The position numbers were made by a program, and so were the translations under genes. A stretch of DNA of 64,000 nt from Nocardioides pinisoli. GTDB lineage: Bacteria; Actinomycetota; Actinomycetes; Propionibacteriales; Nocardioidaceae. Below the pieces are notes generated by a model, which ran no database searches, had not been told where the DNA came from, and saw nothing but the letters and a program-made list of their open reading frames with translations. The stretch is from the NCBI RefSeq assembly GCF_024199985.1, contig NZ_JANARS010000004.1, positions 248,001 through 312,000 on the forward strand, written 5' to 3'. Below, piece by piece: positions 9,519 through 17,486 of the stretch (the stretch's first letter is position 1; each line of letters begins with the position of its first letter).

Positions 9519-10460
9519 ACCGAGGGGTGTGGGTACGACGACGGTGCCGGCGTCTCCGGCGACCGCCGCTGTGATCTGGTCGAGGCTGGTGATGACGCCC
9601 GTGCCGCCGGTGGTCTCGACGAAGCGGCAGACCGCGTCGACCTTCGGTCCCATCGAGCCGGACGCGAACTGCCCGTCGGCGGCGTGGGCGCGCAGCTCGT
9701 CGACGGTGACCCGGCCGAGCGGCTCGGCGTCGGGCTCGCCCCAGCGGACCACGGCGTTGGGCACGTCGGTGGCGATGACGAGCACCTCCGCCCCCGTGGT
9801 GCGTGCAAGCAGGGCGGCGCCGAGGTCCTTGTCGATGACGGCCTCGACCCCGACGAGCGACCCGTCGGGACGACGGACGTGCGGGATGCCGCCGCCACCG
9901 TTGGCGACGACGACGAAGCCGGCCTCGATGAGCGCCACGGCGGCCGGGGCGTCGAGGATCTCGCGCGGCTCGGGCGAGGCGACGACGCGGCGCCACCCCT
10001 TCTCGCCGCGGTCCTCCCACGTCTCGCCGTGGTCGACGAGCACCCGGGCCTCCGCCTCGGGGAGGTGACGGCCGATCGGCTTGGTGGGGTGGGTGAAGCC
10101 GTCGTCGTCGGCGTCGACGAGCGTGCGGGTGACGAGCGCGGCGCTGCGCCGCTCGATCCCCCGGACGGCGAGCTCGCGGTCGAGCGCGTCCATGAGGACG
10201 AACCCGAGCGTGGCCTGCGTCTGCGCGCCGCACCAGTCGAGCGGGACCGGGGGCACGACACCGGCGGCGAGCTCGTTCTTGACCAGCAGGTTGCCGACCT
10301 GGGGTCCGTTGCCGTGGGTGATGACGACCTCGTGGTCGTCCTCGAGGAGACCGGCGACCGCCGCCATCGCGACCTGCGCCGCCTCGATCTGGTCCTCGGG
10401 GCGGGCGCGGCCGTCGGCGTTGGTCATCGCGTTTCCGCCGAGTGCGAGCAGGACCCTCAT
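9513..10460 (-). CDS. arcC: Carbamate kinase
   Basis: The enzyme converts carbamoyl phosphate plus ADP into ATP, ammonia and CO2. It is an amino-acid-kinase fold protein of 315 residues, the standard length. Motifs visible are LLALGGNAM at the N-terminus, THGNGPQVGNL around residue 49, VVANGGGGIPH in the middle, VIDKDLGAALLA, the nucleotide-site VLVIATDVPNAV, and FASGSMGPKVDA near the C-terminus. The start ATG has no Shine-Dalgarno but a TAGGTT box 6 nt upstream, so the mRNA is probably leaderless. There are no arcA or arcB genes beside it. Instead a ring-opening amidohydrolase follows and an allFGH cluster lies 25 kb away. This suggests a catabolic AllK-like role consuming carbamoyl phosphate from ureido acids rather than arginine fermentation. 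Confidence 0.95.
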   Translation of the reverse strand: MRVLLALGGNAMTNADGRARPEDQIEAAQVAMAAVAGLLEDDHEVVITHGNGPQVGNLLVKNELAAGVVPPVPLDWCGAQTQATLGFVLMDALDRELAVRGIERRSAALVTRTLVDADDDGFTHPTKPIGRHLPEAEARVLVDHGETWEDRGEKGWRRVVASPEPREILDAPAAVALIEAGFVVVANGGGGIPHVRRPDGSLVGVEAVIDKDLGAALLARTTGAEVLVIATDVPNAVVRWGEPDAEPLGRVTVDELRAHAADGQFASGSMGPKVDAVCRFVETTGGTGVITSLDQITAAVAGDAGTVVVPTPLGG

Positions 10461-10466
10461 GACGCA

Positions 10467-10472
10467 AACCTA
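10467..10472 (-). promoter_or_regulatory. -10 box of arcC, leaderless type
   Basis: The plus-strand AACCTA reads TAGGTT on the coding strand. Six nucleotides separate it from the arcC ATG at 10460-10458. The operator-like palindrome at 10530-10542 lies about 60 bp further upstream. Confidence 0.55.
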
Positions 10473-10529
10473 GTGTCGCCGCTCACACGCTCCCCACGGC
10501 AGATTCGACCAACGACGCAGCGTTTCGCT

Positions 10530-10542
10530 GGCAAGTGTTGCC
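10530..10542. promoter_or_regulatory. Palindrome GGCAA-N3-TTGCC upstream of arcC
   Basis: GGCAAGTGTTGCC has perfect 5-bp arms. Its reverse complement GGCAACACTTGCC matches 12 of 13 bases at 21642-21654, upstream of hyuA. Both lie 70-71 bp before their start codons, which suggests a common regulator. This is an inference from two sites only. Confidence 0.5.
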
Positions 10543-10562
10543 GGGGGCGCGCGGCCGACCGG

Positions 10563-11855
10563 TCAGCCCCAGGCGAAGTAGCGCAGGTAGACGTAGGCCC
10601 AGGCCACCAGCAGCGTCATGACGGTCACCACGACGCCGTACCGGGTGAAGCCCCAGAAGCTGATCGGCTCGCCCGCCTTGGCCGCGATGCCGAGGACCAC
10701 GACGTTGGCGCCGGCCGCGACGGCGGTGGCGTTGCCGCCGAGGTCTGCCCCGAACACGAAGGCCCACCACAGCGGACTGTCCGCCCCCGAGACACCGGTG
10801 CCGGCGACCATCTCCTCGACGACCGGGACAGTGGCGGTCGTGTAGGGGATGTTGTCGACGAAGGCCCCCACCACCCCCGACCCGAAGAGCAGGGCGGTCG
10901 CGCCGAGCAGGTCGCGCTCCCCCATCGCCTCGGCGGCCCACTCGCTGATCGCGCCGATGACGCCGACCTGCACGAGCGCCCCGACGAGCACGAAGAGCGC
11001 CATGAAGAACGCGAGGGTGCCCCACTCGACCTCCTCGAGGAACTCCTGCGGCTCGGTGCGGGAGACGAGCACGGTCGCGCCGGCACCCATCATCGCGACG
11101 ACCGACGGGTCGAGGTGGAGCACCGTGTGAAGGCTGAAGGCGACCATCACGAGGAGGAGCACGACCAGCGAGCGGCGCAGCATCCGGACGTTGGTGATCG
11201 CGTCGGCGGGACGGAGGTCGTCGAGGCCGTGCACGTTGCCCATGACGGTCATGTCCTTGCGGAACAGCCAGCGGGCCATCACCACGAACAGCACGAGCAG
11301 GACGACCGTCAGCGGCAGCGAGTGCACGAGGAAGTCGGTGAAGCTGAGCCCCGCCCGGCTGCCGATGATGATGTTGGGCGGGTCGCCGATGAGGGTGGAC
11401 ATGCCGCCGATGTTGGAGGCGAGGACGAGCGAGATCAGGTACGGCGCCGAGGGCAGCTCGAGCCGCCGGCAGACCGACAGCGTGACCGGCGCGACCAGCA
11501 GCACGCAGGTCACGTTGTCGAGGATCGGCGCGACGGCGGCACCGACCAGGACCAGCAGGACGAGCAGCCTGTAGGGGTGGCCGCCGGACCTCTTCGCCGC
11601 CCAGAGGGCGAGGAACTCGAAGAGCCCCGTCTGCTTGAGGACGCCGACAATGATCATCATCCCGAAGAGCAGGAAGATCACGTTCCAGTCGACGCCGGTG
11701 TGCTCGTCGAAGAACGCCGTCCGGGCGTCGACCAGGCCGATGACGACCATGCCGGCCACGCCGCCGAGGGCGGCCGCGACGCGGTGGACGCGCTCGGTCG
11801 CGATGAGGGCGTAGGCGACGATGAAGACCGCGAGGGCCGCGGAGGTGGGGATCAC
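10563..11855 (-). CDS. ArsB/NhaD-type ion transporter, integral membrane
   Basis: The 430-residue protein is mostly hydrophobic, with about ten to twelve predicted membrane spans. The ion-transporter-superfamily signature regions are clear: LLFGMMIIVGVLKQTG, PILDNVTCVLLVAPVT, SNIGGMSTLIGDPPNIIIG in the first half, and SGVVGAFVDNIPYTTATVPVV and GADLGGNATAVAAGANVV in the second. These are the two inverted-repeat DN motifs of the ArsB/NhaD/CitM family. The transported ion (sodium/proton, arsenite, citrate or another) cannot be fixed. The GTG start at 11855 overlaps the stop of the upstream TrkA-C gene (GTGA). It is the last gene of a three-gene operon. Confidence 0.85.
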   Translation of the reverse strand: MIPTSAALAVFIVAYALIATERVHRVAAALGGVAGMVVIGLVDARTAFFDEHTGVDWNVIFLLFGMMIIVGVLKQTGLFEFLALWAAKRSGGHPYRLLVLLVLVGAAVAPILDNVTCVLLVAPVTLSVCRRLELPSAPYLISLVLASNIGGMSTLIGDPPNIIIGSRAGLSFTDFLVHSLPLTVVLLVLFVVMARWLFRKDMTVMGNVHGLDDLRPADAITNVRMLRRSLVVLLLVMVAFSLHTVLHLDPSVVAMMGAGATVLVSRTEPQEFLEEVEWGTLAFFMALFVLVGALVQVGVIGAISEWAAEAMGERDLLGATALLFGSGVVGAFVDNIPYTTATVPVVEEMVAGTGVSGADSPLWWAFVFGADLGGNATAVAAGANVVVLGIAAKAGEPISFWGFTRYGVVVTVMTLLVAWAYVYLRYFAWG

Positions 11856-12337
11856 GCGACCCGCCTGCGCACGCCGAACGCCCGGGCAGAGCCGGCCGGG
11901 TCGTCCATGTCCTCGGCCCAGCCGGCGAGCCGGCCGTAGCGGCTGACCGACCGGAGCCGGTCCTCCACCCGGGTGACCTGGCCGAGCGCGGCGACGACGA
12001 GGACCTGGTCGCCGCAGCGCAGCACGGTGCGGGCGTCGGGGACGATCACCTCCTTCCCGCGCGCGAGGATGGCGACCCCCGACCCGGCCGGGAGGCGCAG
12101 CTCGCCCACCTCGACGCCCGCCAGCCGCGAGGCGGGCTCGACCTCGAAGCGGAGCAGCACCGCGTCGAGCCGGTCGAGCGTCGCGAAGCCGATCGACACC
12201 TTGTGGACGAAGCTGCCCTTCTCCTGCCAGCGCGGCTGGCGTCCGCGGCCGATCGCGAGCCCGACGGCGAAGCCGATGGCGGTGGCGATCAGGGCCACCG
12301 ACACCGCGACCTCGAGCAGGTACGGGGTGTCGCTCAT
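11852..12337 (-). CDS. Membrane-anchored TrkA-C (RCK_C) domain protein
   Basis: The 161-residue protein has one N-terminal transmembrane segment (about residues 8-28, VAVSVALIATAIGFAVGLAI). A soluble part follows with a TrkA-C-like fold around residues 60-130 (VGELRLPAGSGVAILARGKEVIVPDARTVL in part, then GDQVLVVAALGQV). RCK_C domains bind small ligands and gate ion channels or antiporters. It sits between the SPFH gene and the ion transporter with 4-bp overlaps on both sides (ATGA upstream, GTGA downstream), so it is probably a regulatory subunit of the transporter. Confidence 0.75.
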   Translation of the reverse strand: MSDTPYLLEVAVSVALIATAIGFAVGLAIGRGRQPRWQEKGSFVHKVSIGFATLDRLDAVLLRFEVEPASRLAGVEVGELRLPAGSGVAILARGKEVIVPDARTVLRCGDQVLVVAALGQVTRVEDRLRSVSRYGRLAGWAEDMDDPAGSARAFGVRRRVA

Positions 12338-12882
12338 GCCGCACCTCCGGTGAGCTGGGCCTCGACCTGCGTGACCGCCAGCGCGGTGGCCTCGGTGCCG
12401 AGCGGGAGCCGGCGGGTGAGCTCGGCCGGCCAGCGGGTCTCGAGCTCCTCGAGGTCGTCGACGAGGGACTCCACCTCGAGCTGCTCGACGGCCCGGGCGA
12501 CGGTGTCCTCGGCCAGGCGCGCGGCCTGCGTCGCCGGGGCGTACGCCGCGCCCGGCTGGACGTCGCGCACCTGCACCGTCAGGTCGGCGAGGGCGACCAC
12601 GCGGACGCCGTCGTTCGTGCGGGAGCGCACCACGAGCGGCAGGACGCGCGGCTCCGTCGACACGGCCTCGAACCGCTCGAGCCCGGGCCAGCGGGCGACG
12701 AACCCGTTGCGGCGCACGCGCACCACCTCGCCGCGTCGCAGCACGAGGACGAGCTCCCCGGGTGCCACGCGGCGTACGCACGTGAACGTCGCGAACAGCA
12801 GTGCCGGCCCCACGATCACCAGCCACACCACCCAGGCGGCCCCGGTCGGGTCGACGGCGGTGTTCTCGTCGGGCGGCGGCAT
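12334..12882 (-). CDS. Small SPFH/Band-7-like membrane protein
   Basis: The 182-residue protein has one N-terminal membrane span (about residues 18-38, VVWLVIVGPALLFATF) and then a Band-7-like stretch: VAPGELVLVLRRGEVVRVRRNG, an FEAVSTEPRVLPL segment, DLTVQVRDVQP, and a helical end with AVEQLEVESLVDDLEELE. It is shorter than flotillin or HflK and looks like the SPFH core only. The ATG at 12882 was chosen because it lies just before the membrane segment; upstream in-frame residues would run into the divergent kinase promoter. First gene of the operon with the TrkA-C protein and the ion transporter. Its role is probably membrane organisation or a transporter accessory. Confidence 0.65.
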   Translation of the reverse strand: MPPPDENTAVDPTGAAWVVWLVIVGPALLFATFTCVRRVAPGELVLVLRRGEVVRVRRNGFVARWPGLERFEAVSTEPRVLPLVVRSRTNDGVRVVALADLTVQVRDVQPGAAYAPATQAARLAEDTVARAVEQLEVESLVDDLEELETRWPAELTRRLPLGTEATALAVTQVEAQLTGGAA

Positions 12883-12964
12883 GCCCCGAGTCTTCGCGGA
12901 GCGGGCGGCCGCGACCATGGGTGCCCGACCCCATCTGGTGGGCCCGGGATGGGAAGGTGACGGC

Positions 12965-13942
12965 ATGCGTCTGCCCAGCCACCTCCCGCTGTTCTGGACG
13001 ATCTGCCTCATCAACGGCGTCGTGCTCGTGGTCGCGGCGCTGCTCCTGCTCCTCTCCCCCGCCCGGGTCTCCGCCGACGCGGTGTCCTCGGAGTTCCTCG
13101 TCATCGGTGTCGGGCTGGTGGTGATGATCCTGACCAACGCCCTCCTCATCCGCTGGGCGCTGGCGCCGCTGCACCGCCTGATCGCGCGGCTCGAGGACAT
13201 CGAGCACCTCGAGCCGACCGAGCTCCCCGAGGAGGGGGCCGGCCCGGTGCTCGGCATCGCCCGCAGCGTCAACGGCCTCCTCGACCGCCTCGCCGAGGAG
13301 CGGCGCACCGGTGACGCCCGCGCGCTGGCCGCACAGGAGGCCGAGCGTCACCGCATCGCCCAGGAGCTCCACGACGAGGTGGGCCAGAGCCTGACGGTCG
13401 TCCTGCTGGGCCTCAAACAGCTTGAGTCGCAGGCCCCGGCCGCGATGGTGCCCGAGCTGGCGGCCGTGCGGGAGAGTGCCCGCACCGGCCTCGACGACGT
13501 ACGCCGGGTGGCGCGACGGCTGCGTCCCGGCGTCCTGGAGGACCTCGGCCTGGCCAGCGCCCTGGCCGCCCTGGCGACCGAGTTCTCCGACCGCAGCTCC
13601 GCGTCGGTGCGGCGTTCGTTCGCACCCGGGCTGCCGGCGCTGAGCCCGGAGGCGGAGGTGGTCGTCTACCGGGTGGCGCAGGAGGCGCTCACCAACGCGG
13701 CCCGGCACGCCGACGCGCGCGCCGTCGAGCTGTCCCTGCAGCGGCTCGGCTCCCACGTCGTGCTCGAGGTCCGCGACGACGGACGCGGCTTCACCGGCCT
13801 CGCCGAAGGGTCGGGGCTGATGGGCATGCGCGAGCGCGCCGCCCTCGTGCAGGCCGAGCTGTCGGTGATCAGCCAGCCGCGGCACGGCACCACGGTGCGG
13901 CTCAAGGTCCCCGTCGTCACGGCCGGGGAGGTCGGCGCGTGA
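12965..13942 (+). CDS. Two-component sensor histidine kinase, NarL-class (HisKA_3)
   Basis: The 325-residue inner-membrane kinase has two N-terminal spans (about residues 8-30 and 43-63) separated by a very short outside loop. A HAMP-like linker follows (LAPLHRLIARLEDIE), then the HisKA_3 dimerisation helix with His136 (RIAQELHDEVGQSL), and a HATPase_c domain with N-box EALTNAARHADA, G1 EVRDDGRGF and G2 GSGLMGMRERA. The tiny extracellular loop suggests membrane or intracellular sensing. It overlaps the response regulator gene by GTGA, a classical cognate pair. The genes to the left are divergent and encode the ion-transporter operon, a possible target. Confidence 0.92.
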   Translation: MRLPSHLPLFWTICLINGVVLVVAALLLLLSPARVSADAVSSEFLVIGVGLVVMILTNALLIRWALAPLHRLIARLEDIEHLEPTELPEEGAGPVLGIARSVNGLLDRLAEERRTGDARALAAQEAERHRIAQELHDEVGQSLTVVLLGLKQLESQAPAAMVPELAAVRESARTGLDDVRRVARRLRPGVLEDLGLASALAALATEFSDRSSASVRRSFAPGLPALSPEAEVVVYRVAQEALTNAARHADARAVELSLQRLGSHVVLEVRDDGRGFTGLAEGSGLMGMRERAALVQAELSVISQPRHGTTVRLKVPVVTAGEVGA

Positions 13943-14583
13943 TCCGGATCCTCCTCGCCGACGACCACACCCTGGTGCGCCGCGGCGTACGCCTCATCCT
14001 CGAGCAGGAGCCCGACCTCTCGGTCGTCGCGGAGGCGGCCGACGGGGCCGAGGCCGTCGAACGGGTGCGCGACACCGAGGTCGACCTCGTCGTCCTCGAC
14101 ATCGCGATGCCGCGGATGACCGGCCTGCAGGCGGCGTCCGAGATCGGCCGGAGGCGCAACCCGCCGAAGATCCTGATGCTCTCGATGCACGACAACGAGC
14201 AGTACTTCTTCGGCGCTCTCAAGGCCGGGGCGAGCGGGTACGTCCTCAAGTCCGTCGCCGACGAGGACCTCGTCGGCGCCTGCCGTGCGGCGATGCGCGG
14301 GGAGACCTTCCTCTACCCCGGCGCGGAGAGCACGCTGGTGCGTGACTACCTCGACCGGCTGCGCCGCGGCGAACGGGTGCCGACGTCGGTGCTCACGGCC
14401 CGCGAGGACCAGGTCATCAAGCTGATCGCCGAGGGCCGCTCCTCGCGCGAGATCGCCAAGGAGCTGCACATCGCGCTCAAGACCGTCGAGGGCCACCGGG
14501 CCAACATCCTCGGCAAGCTCGGGATGCGCGACCGGGTGGAGCTGACGCGCTACGCCATCCGGGCGGGCCTGATCGAGCCCTGA
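13939..14583 (+). CDS. NarL/FixJ-family response regulator
   Basis: The 214-residue DNA-binding regulator has an N-terminal receiver domain with the acidic pair Asp8/Asp9 (LLADDHTLVRRG), phosphorylation site Asp54 (LVVLDIAMPRMTG) and conserved Lys in GYVLKSV. The C-terminal LuxR-type helix-turn-helix reads LTAREDQVIKLIAEGRSS-REIAKELHIALKTVEGH. The GTG start overlaps the kinase stop, so the two proteins are made in a coupled way. Targets are not visible. No repeated operator was found near its own promoter. Confidence 0.93.
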   Translation: MIRILLADDHTLVRRGVRLILEQEPDLSVVAEAADGAEAVERVRDTEVDLVVLDIAMPRMTGLQAASEIGRRRNPPKILMLSMHDNEQYFFGALKAGASGYVLKSVADEDLVGACRAAMRGETFLYPGAESTLVRDYLDRLRRGERVPTSVLTAREDQVIKLIAEGRSSREIAKELHIALKTVEGHRANILGKLGMRDRVELTRYAIRAGLIEP

Positions 14584-14699
14584 CGGGCTGGCGGGGCCGG
14601 GGCACTTGGTCCCACGCCGTCCAGCCGTGCGGCCCTGTCGCGGTGGGCCGGGTGCGGTCGAGGCTCGGTCCGAGGGGACCGACCAGGCCCGGAGGGAGC

Positions 14700-15428
14700 G
14701 TGATCACGGTGCTCGACCGCCTCGTGGGTGCGGGCGCAGCGCTCCTGGCCGCCGGAGCGGCGCTCCAGGTCCTCGGCCGACGGGCCGGGTCCACGGCGGA
14801 GGAGCGCGCCGCCCGGCTCCCGGGCGACGACCTCGTCGTCCACCCCCAGATGGTGATGGACCACGCGATCACCGTGGCGGCCGGCCGCGAGGAGGTCTGG
14901 CCCTGGCTGACCCAGATGGGCTGGCACCTCGGCGGGTGGTACACGCCCAGCTGGGTCGACCGGCTGCTGTTCCCGGACAACTGGGCGAGCCTCGACCGGC
15001 TCGACCCGCGCCTGGTCCGCGACCTGCAGGTCGGCGACGTCGTACCGGACGGCCGGCCCGGGACCGCGCACTTCCGGGTGGCCCAGGTGGAGTCGCCGGA
15101 GCTGCTCGTGCTGGGGTCGGTGACCCACGTGCCACCGAGGTGGGCGGTGGACCGCGGAGCGCAGATCACGTGGACCTGGACGATCCACCTGACGGCGCTG
15201 CCGGGCCGCGCCACCCGCGTGCACCTCCGGGTCCGCGAGCGCACGAGCCCCGCGTGGCTCACCGGGTTCTACGTCGCCACCGTCGTGCCCTCCGACTTCG
15301 TCATGTCCCGCGGGATGCTGCACGGGCTCAAGGACCGGGCGGAGGCCCGCCGGGCGCCTGTGGAGTCGGGGCGTGCGCCGCTGGACCAGGAGCGCTACCT
15401 CCAGCGCGACCGGCGGGCCCGGGCCTGA
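14700..15428 (+). CDS. SRPBCC-like protein of unknown function
   Basis: The 242-residue protein begins with a hydrophobic segment (VGAGAALLAAGAALQVLG). It then carries a helix-grip-like region (MDHAITVAAGREEVWPWLTQ, GWYTPSWVDRLLFPDN, TWTIHLTALPGRATRVHLRVRER) as found in SRPBCC/polyketide-cyclase-like proteins that hold a hydrophobic ligand. I do not recognise a specific function. Two in-frame GTG starts exist, at 14643 and 14700. The second is preferred because GGAGGGAGC lies directly before it and the family-like sequence starts there. It lies 117 nt after the response regulator, so it may be co-transcribed. It ends 8 nt from the convergent lanC-like gene. Confidence 0.6.
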   Translation: MITVLDRLVGAGAALLAAGAALQVLGRRAGSTAEERAARLPGDDLVVHPQMVMDHAITVAAGREEVWPWLTQMGWHLGGWYTPSWVDRLLFPDNWASLDRLDPRLVRDLQVGDVVPDGRPGTAHFRVAQVESPELLVLGSVTHVPPRWAVDRGAQITWTWTIHLTALPGRATRVHLRVRERTSPAWLTGFYVATVVPSDFVMSRGMLHGLKDRAEARRAPVESGRAPLDQERYLQRDRRARA

Positions 15429-15436
15429 CCGGAGGA

Positions 15437-16759
15437 TCAGGGCAGGTTCCACCAGGTGTCGAGCCGCGCGACGGCGGGCGTCGTACGCCCCTCGCGCAGC
15501 ACGCGGGAGAGCCGCAGGAGGTACGCCGCGATGCCGGCGGCGCCCTGCATCCAGCCGACGCCCGGCGGGAGGAGCGGGTCGTCGTTGCGGTGCTCGGTGA
15601 AACGCCAGCACGCGCGGTCACCCTCCACGATCGCCCGCTCGACGAGCGCGTCGCCGAGGACCTGCGCGAAGGCGAGGTCGTCCTCGACGCCGAGCCGCTG
15701 CCAGGCGTCGAGGAACACGTCGCCGACGCCGGCGGTGCCGCAACAGCGACCGTCGTTGTCCCAGAAGCCCGGCCGCAGTCGCGCCGGGACCCCCGACGTG
15801 CGGATGCTGCGCAGGCAACGGCGGTGCCACTGCGCCGGGGTCTCTCCGGCGATCGTCTCGACCCCGGCGTGCTCGAGGGCGGCGAAGAGGAACGAGGTGC
15901 CGGTCGGGCCGTGGCACCAGCTGTAGGTGACCTCCTCCGTGTCGGGGTCCGGCGGGATCACATGAGGCACCACGAAACCGCCGTCGCCCGCGTCGCCCAG
16001 CGTGACCAGGTGCTCGGCCCCACTGCGCGCCGCGGCCACCAGGTCCGCACGGTCGAGCTCGGCGCCGGCGACGGCAAGGGCGGCGGCGATCCCGGCCAGC
16101 CCGTGCGACCAGTTGGGCATCTGCTCGTCCCCGTGCTCCGCGCGCAGCTCTTCGGTGAAGCGCAGCGGCACGAAGGGCCAGTTCGTGCCCGCCTCGGTCG
16201 GCTCGCCCTCCGCCAGCAGGAGGTCCGCCGCGCGGTGGGCCAGGTCGGCCGCGCCAGGAGTGTCGTGCCGGTGTGCCCACACTGCTCCGAGGAGGTTGCC
16301 CGCCGTGCCCAGGGTGGCGTCGTTGATGCGGGTGTGTGGGGGAAACCGCGGTGGCGTCATCCACGGCTGCTCCCACCCGTCGTCGGCCGCGATCTCCTCG
16401 AGCCGGGCGACCGCCTCCTCGGCCCCGTCCGCCTCGAGCGCCGCCAGGACACCGAGGTCGCTGACCAACCCGTCGAAGTAGGAGTACATCGTCGTGGTGG
16501 CGAGGTTGCCTCGGATCCGGGCGGCGATGCCCTCGGCGAGCCGCTGCTCCTCGTCGGTCCACCCGCGGGACTCGCGGACCTCGGCGAGCACGTGGGCCAG
16601 TCCACCGATACCGCTGTGCATCCCGTCGCGGTCCTCGGGCGGCCCGCCCTCGTGGGGCACGGACACGGGGATCCACGGCCCGTCGTCCCACCGGACCTGG
16701 TCGAGCACCCAGCGCCAGGCCGCGGCACCCAGGTCGGCGTACGTCTCCGGGGTCGTCAC
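15437..16759 (-). CDS. Stand-alone lanthionine-synthetase-C-like protein with CCG zinc motif
   Basis: LanC enzymes are zinc alpha/alpha-toroids that add Cys thiols to dehydroamino acids. This 440-residue protein has repeating helical G-rich turns (GMHSGIGGLAHVLAEV, WSHGLAGIAAALAVAGAE, GWMQGAAGIAAYLLRL). Its zinc-site motifs are SWCHGPTGTSFLF (about Cys282) and DGRCCGTAGVGDVFLDAW (about Cys339 and Cys340). The usual third ligand is His (CHG); here the second residue is Cys (CCG), as in some LanM cyclases. No LanB/LanM dehydratase, precursor peptide or exporter is seen in the window. The role may therefore not be lanthipeptide synthesis; eukaryotic-type LanCL proteins act on glutathione or dehydrated proteins. 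It is 47 nt downstream of the NmrA-like gene and may be the last gene of the hyuA-hyuB operon. Confidence 0.8.
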   Translation of the reverse strand: MTTPETYADLGAAAWRWVLDQVRWDDGPWIPVSVPHEGGPPEDRDGMHSGIGGLAHVLAEVRESRGWTDEEQRLAEGIAARIRGNLATTTMYSYFDGLVSDLGVLAALEADGAEEAVARLEEIAADDGWEQPWMTPPRFPPHTRINDATLGTAGNLLGAVWAHRHDTPGAADLAHRAADLLLAEGEPTEAGTNWPFVPLRFTEELRAEHGDEQMPNWSHGLAGIAAALAVAGAELDRADLVAAARSGAEHLVTLGDAGDGGFVVPHVIPPDPDTEEVTYSWCHGPTGTSFLFAALEHAGVETIAGETPAQWHRRCLRSIRTSGVPARLRPGFWDNDGRCCGTAGVGDVFLDAWQRLGVEDDLAFAQVLGDALVERAIVEGDRACWRFTEHRNDDPLLPPGVGWMQGAAGIAAYLLRLSRVLREGRTTPAVARLDTWWNLP

Positions 16760-16806
16760 GCGGCGATCATCGCACCGCGCTGCCGCCGCGCGCGCGGCGA
16801 TTTGCG

Positions 16807-17484
16807 TCAGCGACCCAGCAACGTGTCGAGCACGCGCGTGCCGACCGGCAGCCCGTGCTCGTCGTAGTAGGCGAACATCGCGCTGAGCCAGGGATGGGTG
16901 CCCGGGTCGGCCACCTGCCGCACCGGCACGCCCGCCTCCGCCGCCAGCTCGCGGACGGTCGCGACCCGTGTCGCGAGCTCGTACGTCGACCCGGCGTGCC
17001 CCTGCTCGGTGAGGACGACTGCTGCGGCCCGGCCCAGGTCGGCGAGGTCGAGGAAGCCGAACGGCACGTCCGGGGAGTAGGGCAGGTCGAGCGGGCCGGT
17101 GAGGTCGAGGTTCTGCAGGTAGGCGCCGGGCTGGAGGATCGTCCAGTCCAGCCCGCTGCGCCGGACCAGGTCCTCGCTCACGGCCTTGCCGACGTGGTGC
17201 GGCATCGCGGGCACGTAGGGCGAGGCCACCGAGTGGTAGACCACCCGGCCGACGCCGGCCTCGGTCAGGGCGGCCAGCACCGACGTGACGTAGGACGGCT
17301 CGTCCGGGTGCAGGTTGGGTGCGATGACGTACGCCGCCTCGCACCCGGCCACGGCCGACGCGAGGTCCGGCCAGTCGTCGCGTCCCAGCGGCCGGCCCTC
17401 GACGCCACGATCGGCGAGCGCCGCGCAGACCGCCCGTCCGGTCTTGCCGTGCCCGCCGAGGACCGCGACGCGCTGCACCGACAC
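16807..17484 (-). CDS. NmrA/NAD(P)-binding Rossmann protein
   Basis: The 225-residue protein has the dinucleotide motif VAVLGGHGKTGRAV at the N-terminus. Features of the atypical short-chain dehydrogenase NmrA/HSCARG group follow: VVYHSVASPY, DWTILQPGAYLQN and DLADLGRAAAVVL. Members act as NAD(P)H sensors or as reductases such as quinone reductase QorB-like proteins. No canonical YxxxK is evident; HSVASPYVP...HHVGK is a possible remnant. The GTG start at 17484 lies 2 nt after the hyuB stop, so translation is probably coupled to the hydantoinase genes. Function in that pathway is unknown. Confidence 0.78.
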   Translation of the reverse strand: MSVQRVAVLGGHGKTGRAVCAALADRGVEGRPLGRDDWPDLASAVAGCEAAYVIAPNLHPDEPSYVTSVLAALTEAGVGRVVYHSVASPYVPAMPHHVGKAVSEDLVRRSGLDWTILQPGAYLQNLDLTGPLDLPYSPDVPFGFLDLADLGRAAAVVLTEQGHAGSTYELATRVATVRELAAEAGVPVRQVADPGTHPWLSAMFAYYDEHGLPVGTRVLDTLLGR

Positions 17485-17486
17485 GC

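Noticed and set aside
12338-13885. Long minus-strand frame reading through the histidine kinase region
   Set aside because: Only the first 486 bases from the 3' end encode the TrkA-C protein; the rest is the opposite strand of the kinase gene, whose motifs are complete.
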